A stretch of 28,758 bases of DNA from a virus. This document shows, piece by piece, positions 1 to 7,459 of this stretch (position 1 is the first letter of the stretch; every line of letters starts with the position of its first letter). The stretch spans positions 1-28,758 of the IMG/VR virus record IMGVR_UViG_3300025301_000082. The stretch is one strand, 5' to 3'. Under the pieces are notes generated by a model. It was not told where the DNA came from. It was given only the letters and a program-made list of their open reading frames with translations, and made no database searches. Made by a program: the position numbers and the translations under genes.

Positions 1-1434
1 AGCCTTTTCTGCTTCTTCCGCTAGTCTAACCTTTTCTGCTTCTTCAGCTTCGGTTTTTAAACGAGTAGCTTCAGCTTTTTCTTCAGCCAATCTAACCTTT
101 TCTGCTTCTTCCGCTACCCTAGCCTCTTCCGCTACTCTAGCTTCTTCCGCTACCCTAGCTTCTTCCGCTACCCTAGCCTCTTCCGCTACTCTAGCTTCTT
201 CCGCTACCCTAGCCTCTTCCGCTTCTTTTGCTTTAGCAATTAGTCCTTTATTAATTTCGTCATATTCACCAATAAATCCTTCGGCTTCTGTTTTAGCATC
301 TGCTAAAGCTATAATACGTGCGTCTGCGGCTGCGTCATCTTTTTCATTCTTAAGCCTGATTGCTTCATCATTACGTTCTTTTGTATGAGCATCGTTTAGG
401 CCTAAATCTACGCGGTTTGTTACAGCGTTTTTGTAGTTGTCCATAGCCGCTGTAGCACTATTCATAGCCGAATCTGCTGCAGATAAAGCTGCATTTTTTG
501 CTCGGAAAGCGTCGCCGCTATCTACTATCATGCCTTTGGCTTGTTTTTTTGCTTTTACAGCACTTTTATAGTTATCAGACGCTGTATTATAAGCATCTAA
601 AGCGTCTTTGTTTGCTGCGTTTGCACCGTCTGCGGAGCTGTGTTCCCCACCATTTACATCGTAAAATTTAGTTTGTGGGGGTAATATTAACTCATCAATC
701 TTTGCGTTTAGGTCTTTGACCCCTGCAGCATTTAGAGTACTATTAAACGCACCTAAAGCGTCGCCTCCTTTAAGAGCAGCAACAGTGGCGTTTACAAGTC
801 CATCGGTAATATCACCGTTAAAGTTGCTGTTTTCTTTAAGAAGTCCTGATACCGTCGCTGTTGTTGCTACCACTGCAGCTTCGCTAATATCTCCCCCTGC
901 GTCTATATAAGCTTTAATTCCTTTGTTAAGAGCGTTTTCAGTGGTTTCGTTAAAAGTAAACTGCCCAAAGTCTCCAGAAGGAAGGTTATCTTTTATAACA
1001 TTTGTAGCAGCAGAAGCTATTTCGGCAGTCGCACCCCCCAATAATGCACTCCTTAAATCGCCTCCTTGTATCGCCCCTTTTACACCAGCGCCAAGAATAT
1101 TACCTGTTGCGCCTGTAATAGCTTCAGAAACATAACTACCTGCTTTTGGTGCAATATACCCTAACGCCGCAGACTTAAGTACATCGCCAATATTACCGCC
1201 TTTTGCAAGTGTGTCTGCTGCATTTATAAGGGGAACAGCCCACTGCATTCCTGGAGTTATTGTAGCTGCAATAGTAGCAATAGTGGCAATGGGGTCATCT
1301 ATTACGGCTTCTACAACGTCGCTAACTGCAGTCGCTACAGGCTGTATAATTTCTTCAACAACAAAAGAACCAACGTCTTCTACTGCGCCTATTACAAACT
1401 CAAAAACATCGCCGATAGCATTTGCTATAAACAT
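1..1434 (-). CDS. Large alanine-rich protein, probable internal virion protein (3' end outside window)
   Basis: The frame opens at ATG 1434, one base after the TAA of the upstream gene and behind TAGGAG at good spacing. It stays open for 478 codons to the window edge, so the C-terminus is missing. The N-terminus (MFIANAIGDVFEFVIGAVED) is followed by hydrophobic, Ala/Gly/Ile-rich stretches to about residue 150, such as DDPIATIATIAATITPGMQW and GGNIGDVLKSAALGYIAPKA. From about residue 240 it is a charged helical or coiled-coil region, ending in six RVAEEA hexapeptides (about 409-444) and further EKVRLAEE units. Large helical, Ala-rich proteins at the end of podovirus structural operons are often ejected internal core proteins or transglycosylase carriers. 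No catalytic domain is visible in this part, so that role is inferred from position and composition. A tape-measure-like or tail-fibre role is possible. Confidence 0.8.
   Translation of the reverse strand, partial: MFIANAIGDVFEFVIGAVEDVGSFVVEEIIQPVATAVSDVVEAVIDDPIATIATIAATITPGMQWAVPLINAADTLAKGGNIGDVLKSAALGYIAPKAGSYVSEAITGATGNILGAGVKGAIQGGDLRSALLGGATAEIASAATNVIKDNLPSGDFGQFTFNETTENALNKGIKAYIDAGGDISEAAVVATTATVSGLLKENSNFNGDITDGLVNATVAALKGGDALGAFNSTLNAAGVKDLNAKIDELILPPQTKFYDVNGGEHSSADGANAANKDALDAYNTASDNYKSAVKAKKQAKGMIVDSGDAFRAKNAALSAADSAMNSATAAMDNYKNAVTNRVDLGLNDAHTKERNDEAIRLKNEKDDAAADARIIALADAKTEAEGFIGEYDEINKGLIAKAKEAEEARVAEEARVAEEARVAEEARVAEEARVAEEARVAEEAEKVRLAEEKAEATRLKTEAEEAEKVRLAEEAEKA
103..210 (-). 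repeat. Six tandem 18-bp units encoding RVAEEA
   Basis: Six in-frame 18-bp units, differing only by silent third-position changes (AGG/AGA, GAG/GAA), encode RVAEEA six times inside the large protein. Related, more diverged units (EKVRLAEE) continue toward the window edge. The repeat unit is a whole number of codons and would extend a highly charged alpha-helix. Slippage could change its length between relatives. Confidence 0.9.
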
Positions 1435-1435
1435 G

Positions 1436-1900
1436 TTATGCTCCTACCCCTAAAGGTTCTTTGCCCAAATTAATATAAACAACGTATTGGTCATTTTGAC
1501 TACGGGCTACAGCAATATTAGAGTCTTTGTTAGCCATTTTTTTCTCTAAAGCTCTCATTGCGGGTAACAAAGTTTCTCCTTTAAATTGAGAAGCGTAGTG
1601 CGTAAATTTTTTACCTTGCAAATAACCTAAGTAGTTTAGAATATTTCGTATAAAATTACGTCCTGTGTCTACATTGAACGCACGTCCGACCATCTTAGTT
1701 TTGTTTGCGCCTTTACCCTTATGCCCAAGAAATACAGTGTTTCCTACTTGTACCAAGTCTGCGCTTTCCATTGACGCTTCTTTAGCAACAGATGCTAACA
1801 TGGCTTCTACGGGTATGTTATCTTCGTTTAACTGCTCTGCGGCGATAGCCATAACCTGACCTGGAGCGATCTTCTCTTGGTTGCTATCGATAGTTTCCAT
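1436..1900 (-). CDS. Conserved hypothetical protein, 154 aa
   Basis: ATG at 1900 follows AGGTG at normal spacing, and the gene ends one base before the next ATG. I recognise no catalytic domain. The first 55 residues are acidic (METIDSNQEKIAPGQVMAIA, then NEDNIPVEAMLASVAKEA). A middle part contains GNTVFLGHKGKGANKTKMVG and GRNFIRNILNYLGYLQGKKF, which could form amphipathic helices, and the C-terminus (NDQYVVYINLGKEPLGVGA) looks like a beta-hairpin. Its place between the tail-hub group and the large internal protein suggests a virion component or an assembly partner of the next gene. The function is unknown. Confidence 0.75.
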   Translation of the reverse strand: METIDSNQEKIAPGQVMAIAAEQLNEDNIPVEAMLASVAKEASMESADLVQVGNTVFLGHKGKGANKTKMVGRAFNVDTGRNFIRNILNYLGYLQGKKFTHYASQFKGETLLPAMRALEKKMANKDSNIAVARSQNDQYVVYINLGKEPLGVGA

Positions 1901-1907
1901 AATTCAC

Positions 1908-2228
1908 CTAAGTTATTTCAAGCACACTGGCTACTACATGTAGTCTATTTGCTGTAGCAGCGGTAACTTTTAGTATTTCAGTCGCTTGCACTACTAACGG
2001 TGCAGTTAACAGCTCTACAGTACCATTTGCTGATACTGACTTAGTTTTAAATAAACTATACACATCGCTGCTATTAGTCAAAGTCAAAGTTATGGTGTCA
2101 GCGTTGCCAGAGTCTTCAGATACGATAATAGACTTAAAAATAGCCGTTGTCGAGGCAGCGCAAGTATATAAAGTCGTAACACTTGTAGATGTTAAGTCTA
2201 GTTTTGCATTTGTATAAGTATTTGCCAT
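1908..2228 (-). CDS. Small beta-rich virion-associated protein, 106 aa
   Basis: It starts directly after the TAG of the preceding gene, with no intergenic base. The sequence is Thr/Ser/Ala-rich and built of short beta-strands (MANTYTNAKLDLTSTSVTTL, then AIFKSIIVSEDSGNADTITL), with no charged catalytic cluster and no export signal. Short MANTYTNAK-type proteins sit beside tail-hub genes in many marine phages and are thought to be virion decoration or fibre-associated beta-sandwiches. I recognise the type from memory only. The structural role is inferred from composition and position. Confidence 0.7.
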   Translation of the reverse strand: MANTYTNAKLDLTSTSVTTLYTCAASTTAIFKSIIVSEDSGNADTITLTLTNSSDVYSLFKTKSVSANGTVELLTAPLVVQATEILKVTAATANRLHVVASVLEIT

Positions 2229-2414
2229 CTAACTAACAAACCACCCAACTGCATCAGACTTATCTGCTAGAGAAGTATCTCGTAGTACACTGTCTAATTG
2301 GTTAAAATATAAACGCAGAATCTTGTTAAACTGTTCAAACTCTGCAGCGCTATATTCTGTAGGGGGGTAGGGTAGAGCAGGGGCACGAAACTCTACAGTA
2401 TATTGATCAGCCAT
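2229..2414 (-). CDS. Small conserved protein following the tail-hub gene, 61 aa
   Basis: The ATG overlaps the TAA of the 711-aa upstream gene (TAATG), so translation is probably coupled. The protein is short: an aromatic/proline N-terminus (VEFRAPALPYPPTEYSA) is followed by an amphipathic helix (FEQFNKILRLYFNQLDSVLR) and a hydrophobic end (DAVGWFVS). Similar very short Pro/Tyr-start proteins occur beside tail proteins in related phages. A minor tail or chaperone role is possible but unproven. Confidence 0.7.
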   Translation of the reverse strand: MADQYTVEFRAPALPYPPTEYSAAEFEQFNKILRLYFNQLDSVLRDTSLADKSDAVGWFVS

Positions 2415-4549
2415 TAGCGTCTCCCATCTGTACGTAAGTCAACTCTTGGAGAACCTAACTGCCATTGTACACCTGTCGTGCTAGATTCTATCTTCATAGA
2501 CATCTGCCTACCTCTCACACGTGTGTGAATCTGGCTTGTATAAGCCTCAACAGGAGAAGTAGCAGAGCGCGTAACTGCACCTGTGTTTACACCACTTTCT
2601 GATGTAGGCGAGTTATAACCTGAACCTGAAGCATTTAGTGGGAAGAATGTCATATTTATAGCAGGACTATCAGCCGTAGACCCCTCAAAAGAAACATCAG
2701 GTAAAACACGAGACATCAACATAAACTGATGCCCATCATCTAAATCAAACTCTGAAGAGGTTATAAAGGCAGAAATAGCGGCGGCGGTGCTTGTTTCATT
2801 GTCATCAATACCGTTTTCATGGTCAACCAGTAACGAGTTATAGGTAGCGGCAAGTGGGTAAGCACGTAGACCTGAGTCAAGCCATGCTGTACGTGCCATA
2901 GAACCATAGTACCATATGTCTTCGAGGTAGTTATACACCACGTATTTATCGATACTAGATGCACCTGCTGAACAATAGAACCACCACACCTCGTGGAACG
3001 CTTCGTTACTTCCTCCAAATACTTGGTTATACTGTAGAGGATTAAAGTCTGTGAATACGTGTTTACGTAAGTCACAAGGGAGCGGTTGAGCTCTACCATC
3101 ATATTTATAGAACTTGTCCTTACCCATCCAGTAAGACACACCGTTGGCGTAAGCGACACTATTTTGCGAAGTTATCGAGATTTGCTCTCCAACAAGCGTT
3201 GCGCTCCACACACCTGAGCCTATACCGACGTACTGTAAAGAATATAAAGATGAGTCTGTCCAAACAAGAACCTCTTGTCGTGCTTGGGATGCAGTAACTA
3301 TTTCTGTACCACGGGATAATCTTAAGCTACCTGCTTGGTTTGTAGCTGCAGGAGTCCAATTTGTGGCGTCTTCTTGGTCAGACCAACGAATAAGCATGGG
3401 ATCTTTTGTTGCGGAACCAAGTACATTTGTACCAAAACAAAAGACAAACCTGCTAATATCTGACACAAGTATAGAATTCTGTACTGTTGGCACATTTGAA
3501 GCCCCTGCTTTACTAGACAATAAGACCGCACGGGTAGTTAACGTACCTGAAGCGTCCCAGTAAAAAATAGCCCCGTCTCTATGTCCAAATATTAGGTCTT
3601 CACCAAAGTTTTGTTGTGACCATATACGTAAGGTTTCTGTATCTGAGATACCTTGTCCCCAAGCACCAGAACCCCAACCACTAGCACCCCAACCAACAAG
3701 AGGGTTAGCAGATGATGCGCCTGTGTTTATTTGGTAAGCGCCTACAACAGAACTACCACCGTTCCCTGAGTCAGAGCTTGTAGCCGCAATATTTGTATAT
3801 AAAGCGTTAGTTATAGTATCCGAGTTAAAACTTTTTGCTGTAATAGTGTATTTGTTTGCGTCTTCGATATTAAGTATCTGATACTCTTGGTTGAGCATTT
3901 CAGCGGTTACATTACCACCTAGTGCAGCGGCGCCACTAAAAGTAACAAAATCATTAACTTCTGCGCCATGACTACTGTCCGTAACGACTATAGTAAAACA
4001 ATTTACAGTAGCGTTATCGCTATGTGTAGCTGCAGTAGTGCTCGTTGTTACACCAGAAACAAGATAAGAAGCGCCTCGTGTACAACCTGTAAACGTGTTA
4101 CTGCTTATAGCCGAGTAGTCTATAACTTCACTATCTATTATAAGTTTACCAGAAGTAGGGAATCCTGTAGTATCATCTATGGTTATTGTGGTGTCATCAG
4201 CATCTATAGCGCCATCTAACTGATCTGCTGAGGCTAAAAAGGTAACATCTCCTGCAGAAGTGGTTGCACGTAAAGGTGTTATGTCGTTATAGCCACCGCC
4301 GTTTTCAATATAAAACTTTAGGTGTGTACCTATAGCAATCAAGTTCTGACTGCCCAGAGTAATCCAATTCCACAAAGAACGGGCAATACCTAAAAAAGTT
4401 GCCTCTGATATACGCGTCCAACCACCAATCTTTTCAGGGGTTCCTTGACGAAAACGGATGTTATTACACTCATACCAACCACCCTCAGTGGTGTATCTAG
4501 TGTTCTCTCGATTAACTCCTGGTTTTAATAATAACTTCTTTAACGGCAT
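2414..4549 (-). CDS. Tail hub/DNA stabilization protein, P22 gp10-like, 711 aa
   Basis: The N-terminus carries the signature of the podovirus packaged-DNA-stabilization/tail-hub family: a basic start (MPLKKLLLKPGVNRENTRYT), then GGWYECNNIRFRQGTPEKIG at about 23-42. About residues 100-275 look like an inserted Thr/Ser-rich beta domain (TTITIDDTTGFPTSGKLIID). After that come propeller-like beta repeats with motifs such as IFGHRDGAIFYWDASG, VLVWTDSSLYSLQYVG and KDKFYKYDGRAQPLP. The end (LRTDGRR) is typical of the group. In P22, gp10 closes the head-tail channel below gp4. The assignment rests on motifs and length and on the presence of gp4-like adaptor candidates in this window. Confidence 0.8.
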   Translation of the reverse strand: MPLKKLLLKPGVNRENTRYTTEGGWYECNNIRFRQGTPEKIGGWTRISEATFLGIARSLWNWITLGSQNLIAIGTHLKFYIENGGGYNDITPLRATTSAGDVTFLASADQLDGAIDADDTTITIDDTTGFPTSGKLIIDSEVIDYSAISSNTFTGCTRGASYLVSGVTTSTTAATHSDNATVNCFTIVVTDSSHGAEVNDFVTFSGAAALGGNVTAEMLNQEYQILNIEDANKYTITAKSFNSDTITNALYTNIAATSSDSGNGGSSVVGAYQINTGASSANPLVGWGASGWGSGAWGQGISDTETLRIWSQQNFGEDLIFGHRDGAIFYWDASGTLTTRAVLLSSKAGASNVPTVQNSILVSDISRFVFCFGTNVLGSATKDPMLIRWSDQEDATNWTPAATNQAGSLRLSRGTEIVTASQARQEVLVWTDSSLYSLQYVGIGSGVWSATLVGEQISITSQNSVAYANGVSYWMGKDKFYKYDGRAQPLPCDLRKHVFTDFNPLQYNQVFGGSNEAFHEVWWFYCSAGASSIDKYVVYNYLEDIWYYGSMARTAWLDSGLRAYPLAATYNSLLVDHENGIDDNETSTAAAISAFITSSEFDLDDGHQFMLMSRVLPDVSFEGSTADSPAINMTFFPLNASGSGYNSPTSESGVNTGAVTRSATSPVEAYTSQIHTRVRGRQMSMKIESSTTGVQWQLGSPRVDLRTDGRR

Positions 4550-4559
4550 ATCTTACCTA

Positions 4560-4721
4560 CTACTCGTCTGATTTTTCCTTAAGTACTAACCCAAAAATAG
4601 CACAAACAATGCCTGCCCAAGTTAATATTGGCATACTAAACAAAATACCAAGCCCTACGCCTACAACAGCGGCAGCTCCATAACTTGAAGGTTCTTTTAG
4701 TCTTCCTTTAATCCAATCCAT
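4560..4721 (-). CDS. Small membrane protein, 53 aa, lysis region
   Basis: A short gene with a strong AAAGGAG site six bases before ATG 4721. It encodes MDWIKGRLKEPSSYGAAAVV, then a glycine-rich hydrophobic stretch (GVGLGILFSMPILTWAGIVC, AIFGLVL) and a charged tail (KEKSDE). One long or two short membrane segments fit between a basic N-terminus and a charged C-terminus. It follows the endolysin gene and precedes the tail-hub gene. It could be a second holin-like or antiholin-like protein, but there is no diagnostic motif. It fills the only gap between two certain genes. Confidence 0.75.
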   Translation of the reverse strand: MDWIKGRLKEPSSYGAAAVVGVGLGILFSMPILTWAGIVCAIFGLVLKEKSDE

Positions 4722-4732
4722 AATATTCTCCT

Positions 4733-5245
4733 TTACTCTACTAGATTAAGTGCCTGCTCTTTAGTCTCATCGTTTCGTCTTATCCAACCACGTCCGAACG
4801 TGTCAAAGGTACTAAGCTCTCTGTAAAACTTATCACGCATATGGTGCATCTGTTCTATTATTTCTGTGGGCTCTACTTCAGCAACTGCCTGTAATGTCAT
4901 TGGTCCGATACCACCATCTTGTTCTACACCTACAATACGTTGCAGTGCTTTAGCTGCACGACTTGTCCCGCTATTCACACCCCAATCGAAGCAACTCCAG
5001 TCAACCCCAGAAGGGAGATCGTCTGCCCGAAGCCTATCCCAATAATTCTCTTTGTATATAGGGTAAACGTCATCGTGAGTAAGACCTTTCATCTCACCAT
5101 CCATAACTTGCCGTCCAACGTATTGCTCATAGACTGCACGGGTAACTCCATAATTAGTTTCACCCCCAGGATCAGCAGCCAAATTTACATAGCCCCCTTC
5201 GTGTTCAAGGAGACGCGCCATACATTCTTCAAAGTTTTGTTTCAT
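4733..5245 (-). CDS. Endolysin, GH108 family N-acetylmuramidase
   Basis: Phage endolysin that cleaves the MurNAc-GlcNAc bond of peptidoglycan. The N-terminal glycoside hydrolase 108 domain shows the catalytic motif HEGGYVNLAADPGGETNYGV (residues 15-34), with Glu16 as the expected catalytic acid. The C-terminal half (about 92-150), with DWGVNSGTSRAAKALQRIVG and DGGIGPMTLQAV, matches the peptidoglycan-binding domain usually paired with GH108. The length of 170 aa is typical, and no signal peptide is seen, so export should depend on a holin. The ATG overlaps the TGA of the holin gene by four bases (ATGA), so the two are co-translated. Confidence 0.93.
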   Translation of the reverse strand: MKQNFEECMARLLEHEGGYVNLAADPGGETNYGVTRAVYEQYVGRQVMDGEMKGLTHDDVYPIYKENYWDRLRADDLPSGVDWSCFDWGVNSGTSRAAKALQRIVGVEQDGGIGPMTLQAVAEVEPTEIIEQMHHMRDKFYRELSTFDTFGRGWIRRNDETKEQALNLVE

Positions 5246-5706
5246 TTTGCATTCTTTCTTAATTTAGCAAATTGGCGTGATCCAAACCAAAATGAGATTA
5301 TGCTTGTGAACAATAAATTTACATCGTCCGAATACACCTCATTGACCGCATCTCTAAAGTCTGCACCGTTATTCATCGCATACATTAAGGTCGTTATTTT
5401 AACCAATAGAAAAAACCCAACAAACAAATACGTTATAACAGGGCGTACTGATCCTGATAAAGCTGCTGCAAAGCCTGATTTAGCATTAGCTGCCCTCATT
5501 GATGCGTAAATGCCTTCGGTTTCAGCTATATCTGCTTTAGACTCAAGTTCGTCTAATTTAAGGGAAGATAGCTGCGCTGCGTATTTACCCTTCGCTTCGA
5601 GCATCTTTAGCTCTTGTGCATCTTTCTGACGTTGTTGAAATAAATCAATGACACTTGGTAGTACAGATGTACCAAACCCCAGTGCTGCTCCTAGCAGTGA
5701 TAACAT
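5242..5706 (-). CDS. Holin, GTA-holin 3TM-like, 154 aa
   Basis: It begins behind a near-perfect AGGAGG site. A hydrophobic N-terminus (MLSLLGAALGFGTSVLPSVI) is followed by a charged helix (about 25-75) and the family core: SVRPVITYLFVGFFLLVKI (about 86-104) and, near the end, LLFTSIISFWFGSRQFAKL. This RPVITY...FWFGSR arrangement is that of the three-transmembrane holins of gene transfer agents and alphaproteobacterial phages. It lies directly upstream of, and overlaps, the endolysin gene, which supports a role in timing inner-membrane permeabilisation. Confidence 0.85.
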   Translation of the reverse strand: MLSLLGAALGFGTSVLPSVIDLFQQRQKDAQELKMLEAKGKYAAQLSSLKLDELESKADIAETEGIYASMRAANAKSGFAAALSGSVRPVITYLFVGFFLLVKITTLMYAMNNGADFRDAVNEVYSDDVNLLFTSIISFWFGSRQFAKLRKNAK

Positions 5707-5715
5707 GTTATCCTC

Positions 5716-6042
5716 CTATTTTAGTTTAGTTTTAGAAATAGCCGTAGCACCCATAAAACCAACAACGACTCCTAATTGTGCAACGATAAATGTATTTAAA
5801 AAACCTGCCGCCGCCGAAAGTCTATCAACAGCAACAACGGGTGTTAACAAGACAACAACAGCTACAATCGTCACAACCATTGCAATCCAGGCCATTACAC
5901 GTTGTGTATCCGCTAGCTTATCTTCGTTTTCTAAACGTATCCAACGCTCGTGGCGATCCATCTCATCATCGGTTATTACACCGTCGCCATCGGCATCTGC
6001 CATTGCGTATTTACTGTTTTCCTGTAGTTTTTTTCCTGCCAT
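5716..6042 (-). CDS. EF-hand protein with two membrane segments, holin-like
   Basis: A 108-aa protein with an N-terminal soluble part holding a perfect EF-hand loop, DADGDGVITDDE (about 16-27). Asp stands at positions 1, 3 and 5, Thr at 9 and Glu at 12, so it should bind calcium. A basic linker leads to two hydrophobic helices, AWIAMVVTIVAVVVLLTPVV (about 51-70) and LNTFIVAQLGVVVGFMGATA, with a basic tail. The gene lies next to the holin and endolysin genes and has its own AGGAG site. Whether it is a holin, a holin regulator or a host-membrane effector cannot be told. The calcium site is seen in the sequence; a lysis role is inferred from position. Confidence 0.8.
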   Translation of the reverse strand: MAGKKLQENSKYAMADADGDGVITDDEMDRHERWIRLENEDKLADTQRVMAWIAMVVTIVAVVVLLTPVVAVDRLSAAAGFLNTFIVAQLGVVVGFMGATAISKTKLK

Positions 6043-6088
6043 AGTAAACTCCTACGTACCTAAACAACTTTTATATACACCAATTACG

Positions 6089-6646
6089 TTAATTAGCCAA
6101 GGGATTATCTAACGCTTCTTGTAATCTTTCGTTTAACTGCTCTTCAAGCTTTCGCATATCTTCTTCTATTCTGTTTTCTATATCCCGCATCGTATCACGG
6201 ACGTCTTTCTCTGTCTCTCTATTTAAGGTTTCAACCTCTCTTATTGCGGCTGTCACGTCTTTCTGCACCTCGTTCATTTGATTAAGAACGTCTTCTAATA
6301 CTAAGTCTATGGAGCCTTGCGTGGTTTTTATGCGCTCTGAAGATGTCTCAATCTTCTTCTCCAACTTATCAATATATCCCTCTAGTTTAAGAAGATCATC
6401 TCGGAGATTGTTCTTAATGTCTCTGGTGTAGACAATGGCGTCATCTAGTTTTGTTAAAACGAGCTCATTTTCCGCTTTAATTGCATCAATATCAATCTCT
6501 TGTACTACCTCGCGCAAATCAAGATAATCAAAGTAAAACTCATATCCCACATAGGCCGAACCCGCCAGTGTGCTTAATGCTGTGACTGCAATACCGATTT
6601 TGCCAAAGCCAGAAAACTTTACGCCACCTACCTCCATTTCAGCCAT
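6089..6646 (-). CDS. Membrane-anchored long coiled-coil protein, possible inner-membrane spanin
   Basis: A 185-aa protein. After a short N-terminus comes one membrane segment (about 14-34, KIGIAVTALSTLAGSAYVGY), then roughly 145 residues of almost unbroken charged coiled coil rich in Glu/Lys/Arg/Leu heptads (for example RIKTTQGSIDLVLEDVLNQM and ENRIEEDMRKLEEQLNERLQ). If the coil is periplasmic, its length would be enough to span that space, as i-spanins do. The next gene upstream encodes a lipoprotein, the usual o-spanin partner. No known spanin family motif is recognised, so this is an inference from topology and neighbourhood. It could also be a tail-tip or chemotaxis-like coiled coil. Confidence 0.75.
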   Translation of the reverse strand: MAEMEVGGVKFSGFGKIGIAVTALSTLAGSAYVGYEFYFDYLDLREVVQEIDIDAIKAENELVLTKLDDAIVYTRDIKNNLRDDLLKLEGYIDKLEKKIETSSERIKTTQGSIDLVLEDVLNQMNEVQKDVTAAIREVETLNRETEKDVRDTMRDIENRIEEDMRKLEEQLNERLQEALDNPLAN

Positions 6647-6655
6647 AATCTTCTC

Positions 6656-7084
6656 CTAATTTTCAAACGATAAGTCATTACCTAACTCACGTAACCTATC
6701 AATCTCTTGTTGTAACTTCATTACTTCTAAATGTTTTTTCTTTAATTCAATCTCATACAGTCTGTTACAGTCTAAACGAGACCCTTTATTTCGTCTACCC
6801 AGTGGAATTGTTATCTTTGAGTATAACCCAATATCTCCAGTTTTTCTACTGTTCTCCGCTGTGCCGCCCTGAATGATAGATGTGATGCCAAACTCAATGT
6901 TTGTTGCACTCCCTAGCGCCATGCTACAATCCAGTTCTCCTGCTCTAAAAGAATCTGACTGGTAGTTACCGCCTGTGTTTGGGAGAGATAAACTTAAAGA
7001 ATTTGACGTGCTATCGGCAAAAACACTTATTACACTGCAACCTGTTACAGACATAACAACTATAATAAATAACCATATTCTCAT
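6656..7084 (-). CDS. Outer-membrane lipoprotein with C-terminal coiled coil
   Basis: A 142-aa protein with a type II signal peptide: MRIWLFIIVVMSVTG followed by Cys16, preceded by Val-Thr-Gly as a lipobox. Residue +2 is Ser, so outer-membrane sorting is expected. The middle is beta-like (about 30-100, with GELDCSMALGSATNIEFGIT and DIGLYSKITIPLG) and has two cysteines (about 53 and 104). The end is a helical coil (LYEIELKKKHLEVMKLQQEI). The ATG directly follows the TAA of the previous exported protein. It may be an o-spanin-like partner of the coiled-coil protein downstream or part of the exported cassette. The family is not named. Confidence 0.75.
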   Translation of the reverse strand: MRIWLFIIVVMSVTGCSVISVFADSTSNSLSLSLPNTGGNYQSDSFRAGELDCSMALGSATNIEFGITSIIQGGTAENSRKTGDIGLYSKITIPLGRRNKGSRLDCNRLYEIELKKKHLEVMKLQQEIDRLRELGNDLSFEN

Positions 7085-7459
7085 TTATTCTATCTTTGAG
7101 CAAATCCTTGAAGTTATCAAAGCTTTCTGCTCTTCCCCCTTAAAAACTTTTGATATTGTACATATGTATCCAACCCTATCTAGGTCAGAGTTTCGTATAT
7201 AAACATCAAATGGATATTTCTTAGCGTGTTTTACCTTTATGAGTTTTGATGTAGATGCAAAGGGTATTTCTTTCCAATCTAATGTAAATACACCTATTTG
7301 GTAATATGAAACATCATTACGCCTGTTAAACAAAAACATCTTTGTGACAGACACACCTTCGATATAACTATAGTTAAACTTTGGGTATGCTGGAGTCATT
7401 TCGTGCGCTTGAGCCTGAAACCCAAGCAACATGAAAATTAAAGCTACTTGGCGATACAT
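7085..7459 (-). CDS. Exported 124-aa protein, possible single-domain periplasmic chaperone
   Basis: A clear Sec signal peptide (MYRQVALIFMLLGFQAQA, cleavage after Ala18) precedes about 106 mature residues predicted as beta-strands. There is an Asn/Arg-rich turn (FLFNRRNDVSYYQIGVFTLD), a strand pattern ending in KYPFDVYIRN, and two cysteines (Cys100 and Cys120) that could form a disulfide. It overlaps the upstream pilin-like gene by 16 bases and lacks a strong ribosome site, so the pair should be translationally coupled. The strand order resembles the first immunoglobulin-like domain of PapD/CsuC-type pilus chaperones, but without their second domain. That comparison is weak and made by eye. 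Confidence 0.75.
   Translation of the reverse strand: MYRQVALIFMLLGFQAQAHEMTPAYPKFNYSYIEGVSVTKMFLFNRRNDVSYYQIGVFTLDWKEIPFASTSKLIKVKHAKKYPFDVYIRNSDLDRVGYICTISKVFKGEEQKALITSRICSKIE

Noticed and set aside
103-210. CRISPR array
   Set aside because: Units are 18 bp, directly adjacent, without spacers and in frame with a protein.
4919-5509. Long plus-strand frame of 196 codons across the endolysin and holin genes
   Set aside because: It is antisense to two well-supported genes, has low-complexity composition and no ribosome site. All other genes are on the minus strand.
6043-6088. AT-rich gap as a promoter or terminator
   Set aside because: Only partial palindromes (TACGTA, TTACGTTAA) and no stem with T-tract or paired promoter boxes.
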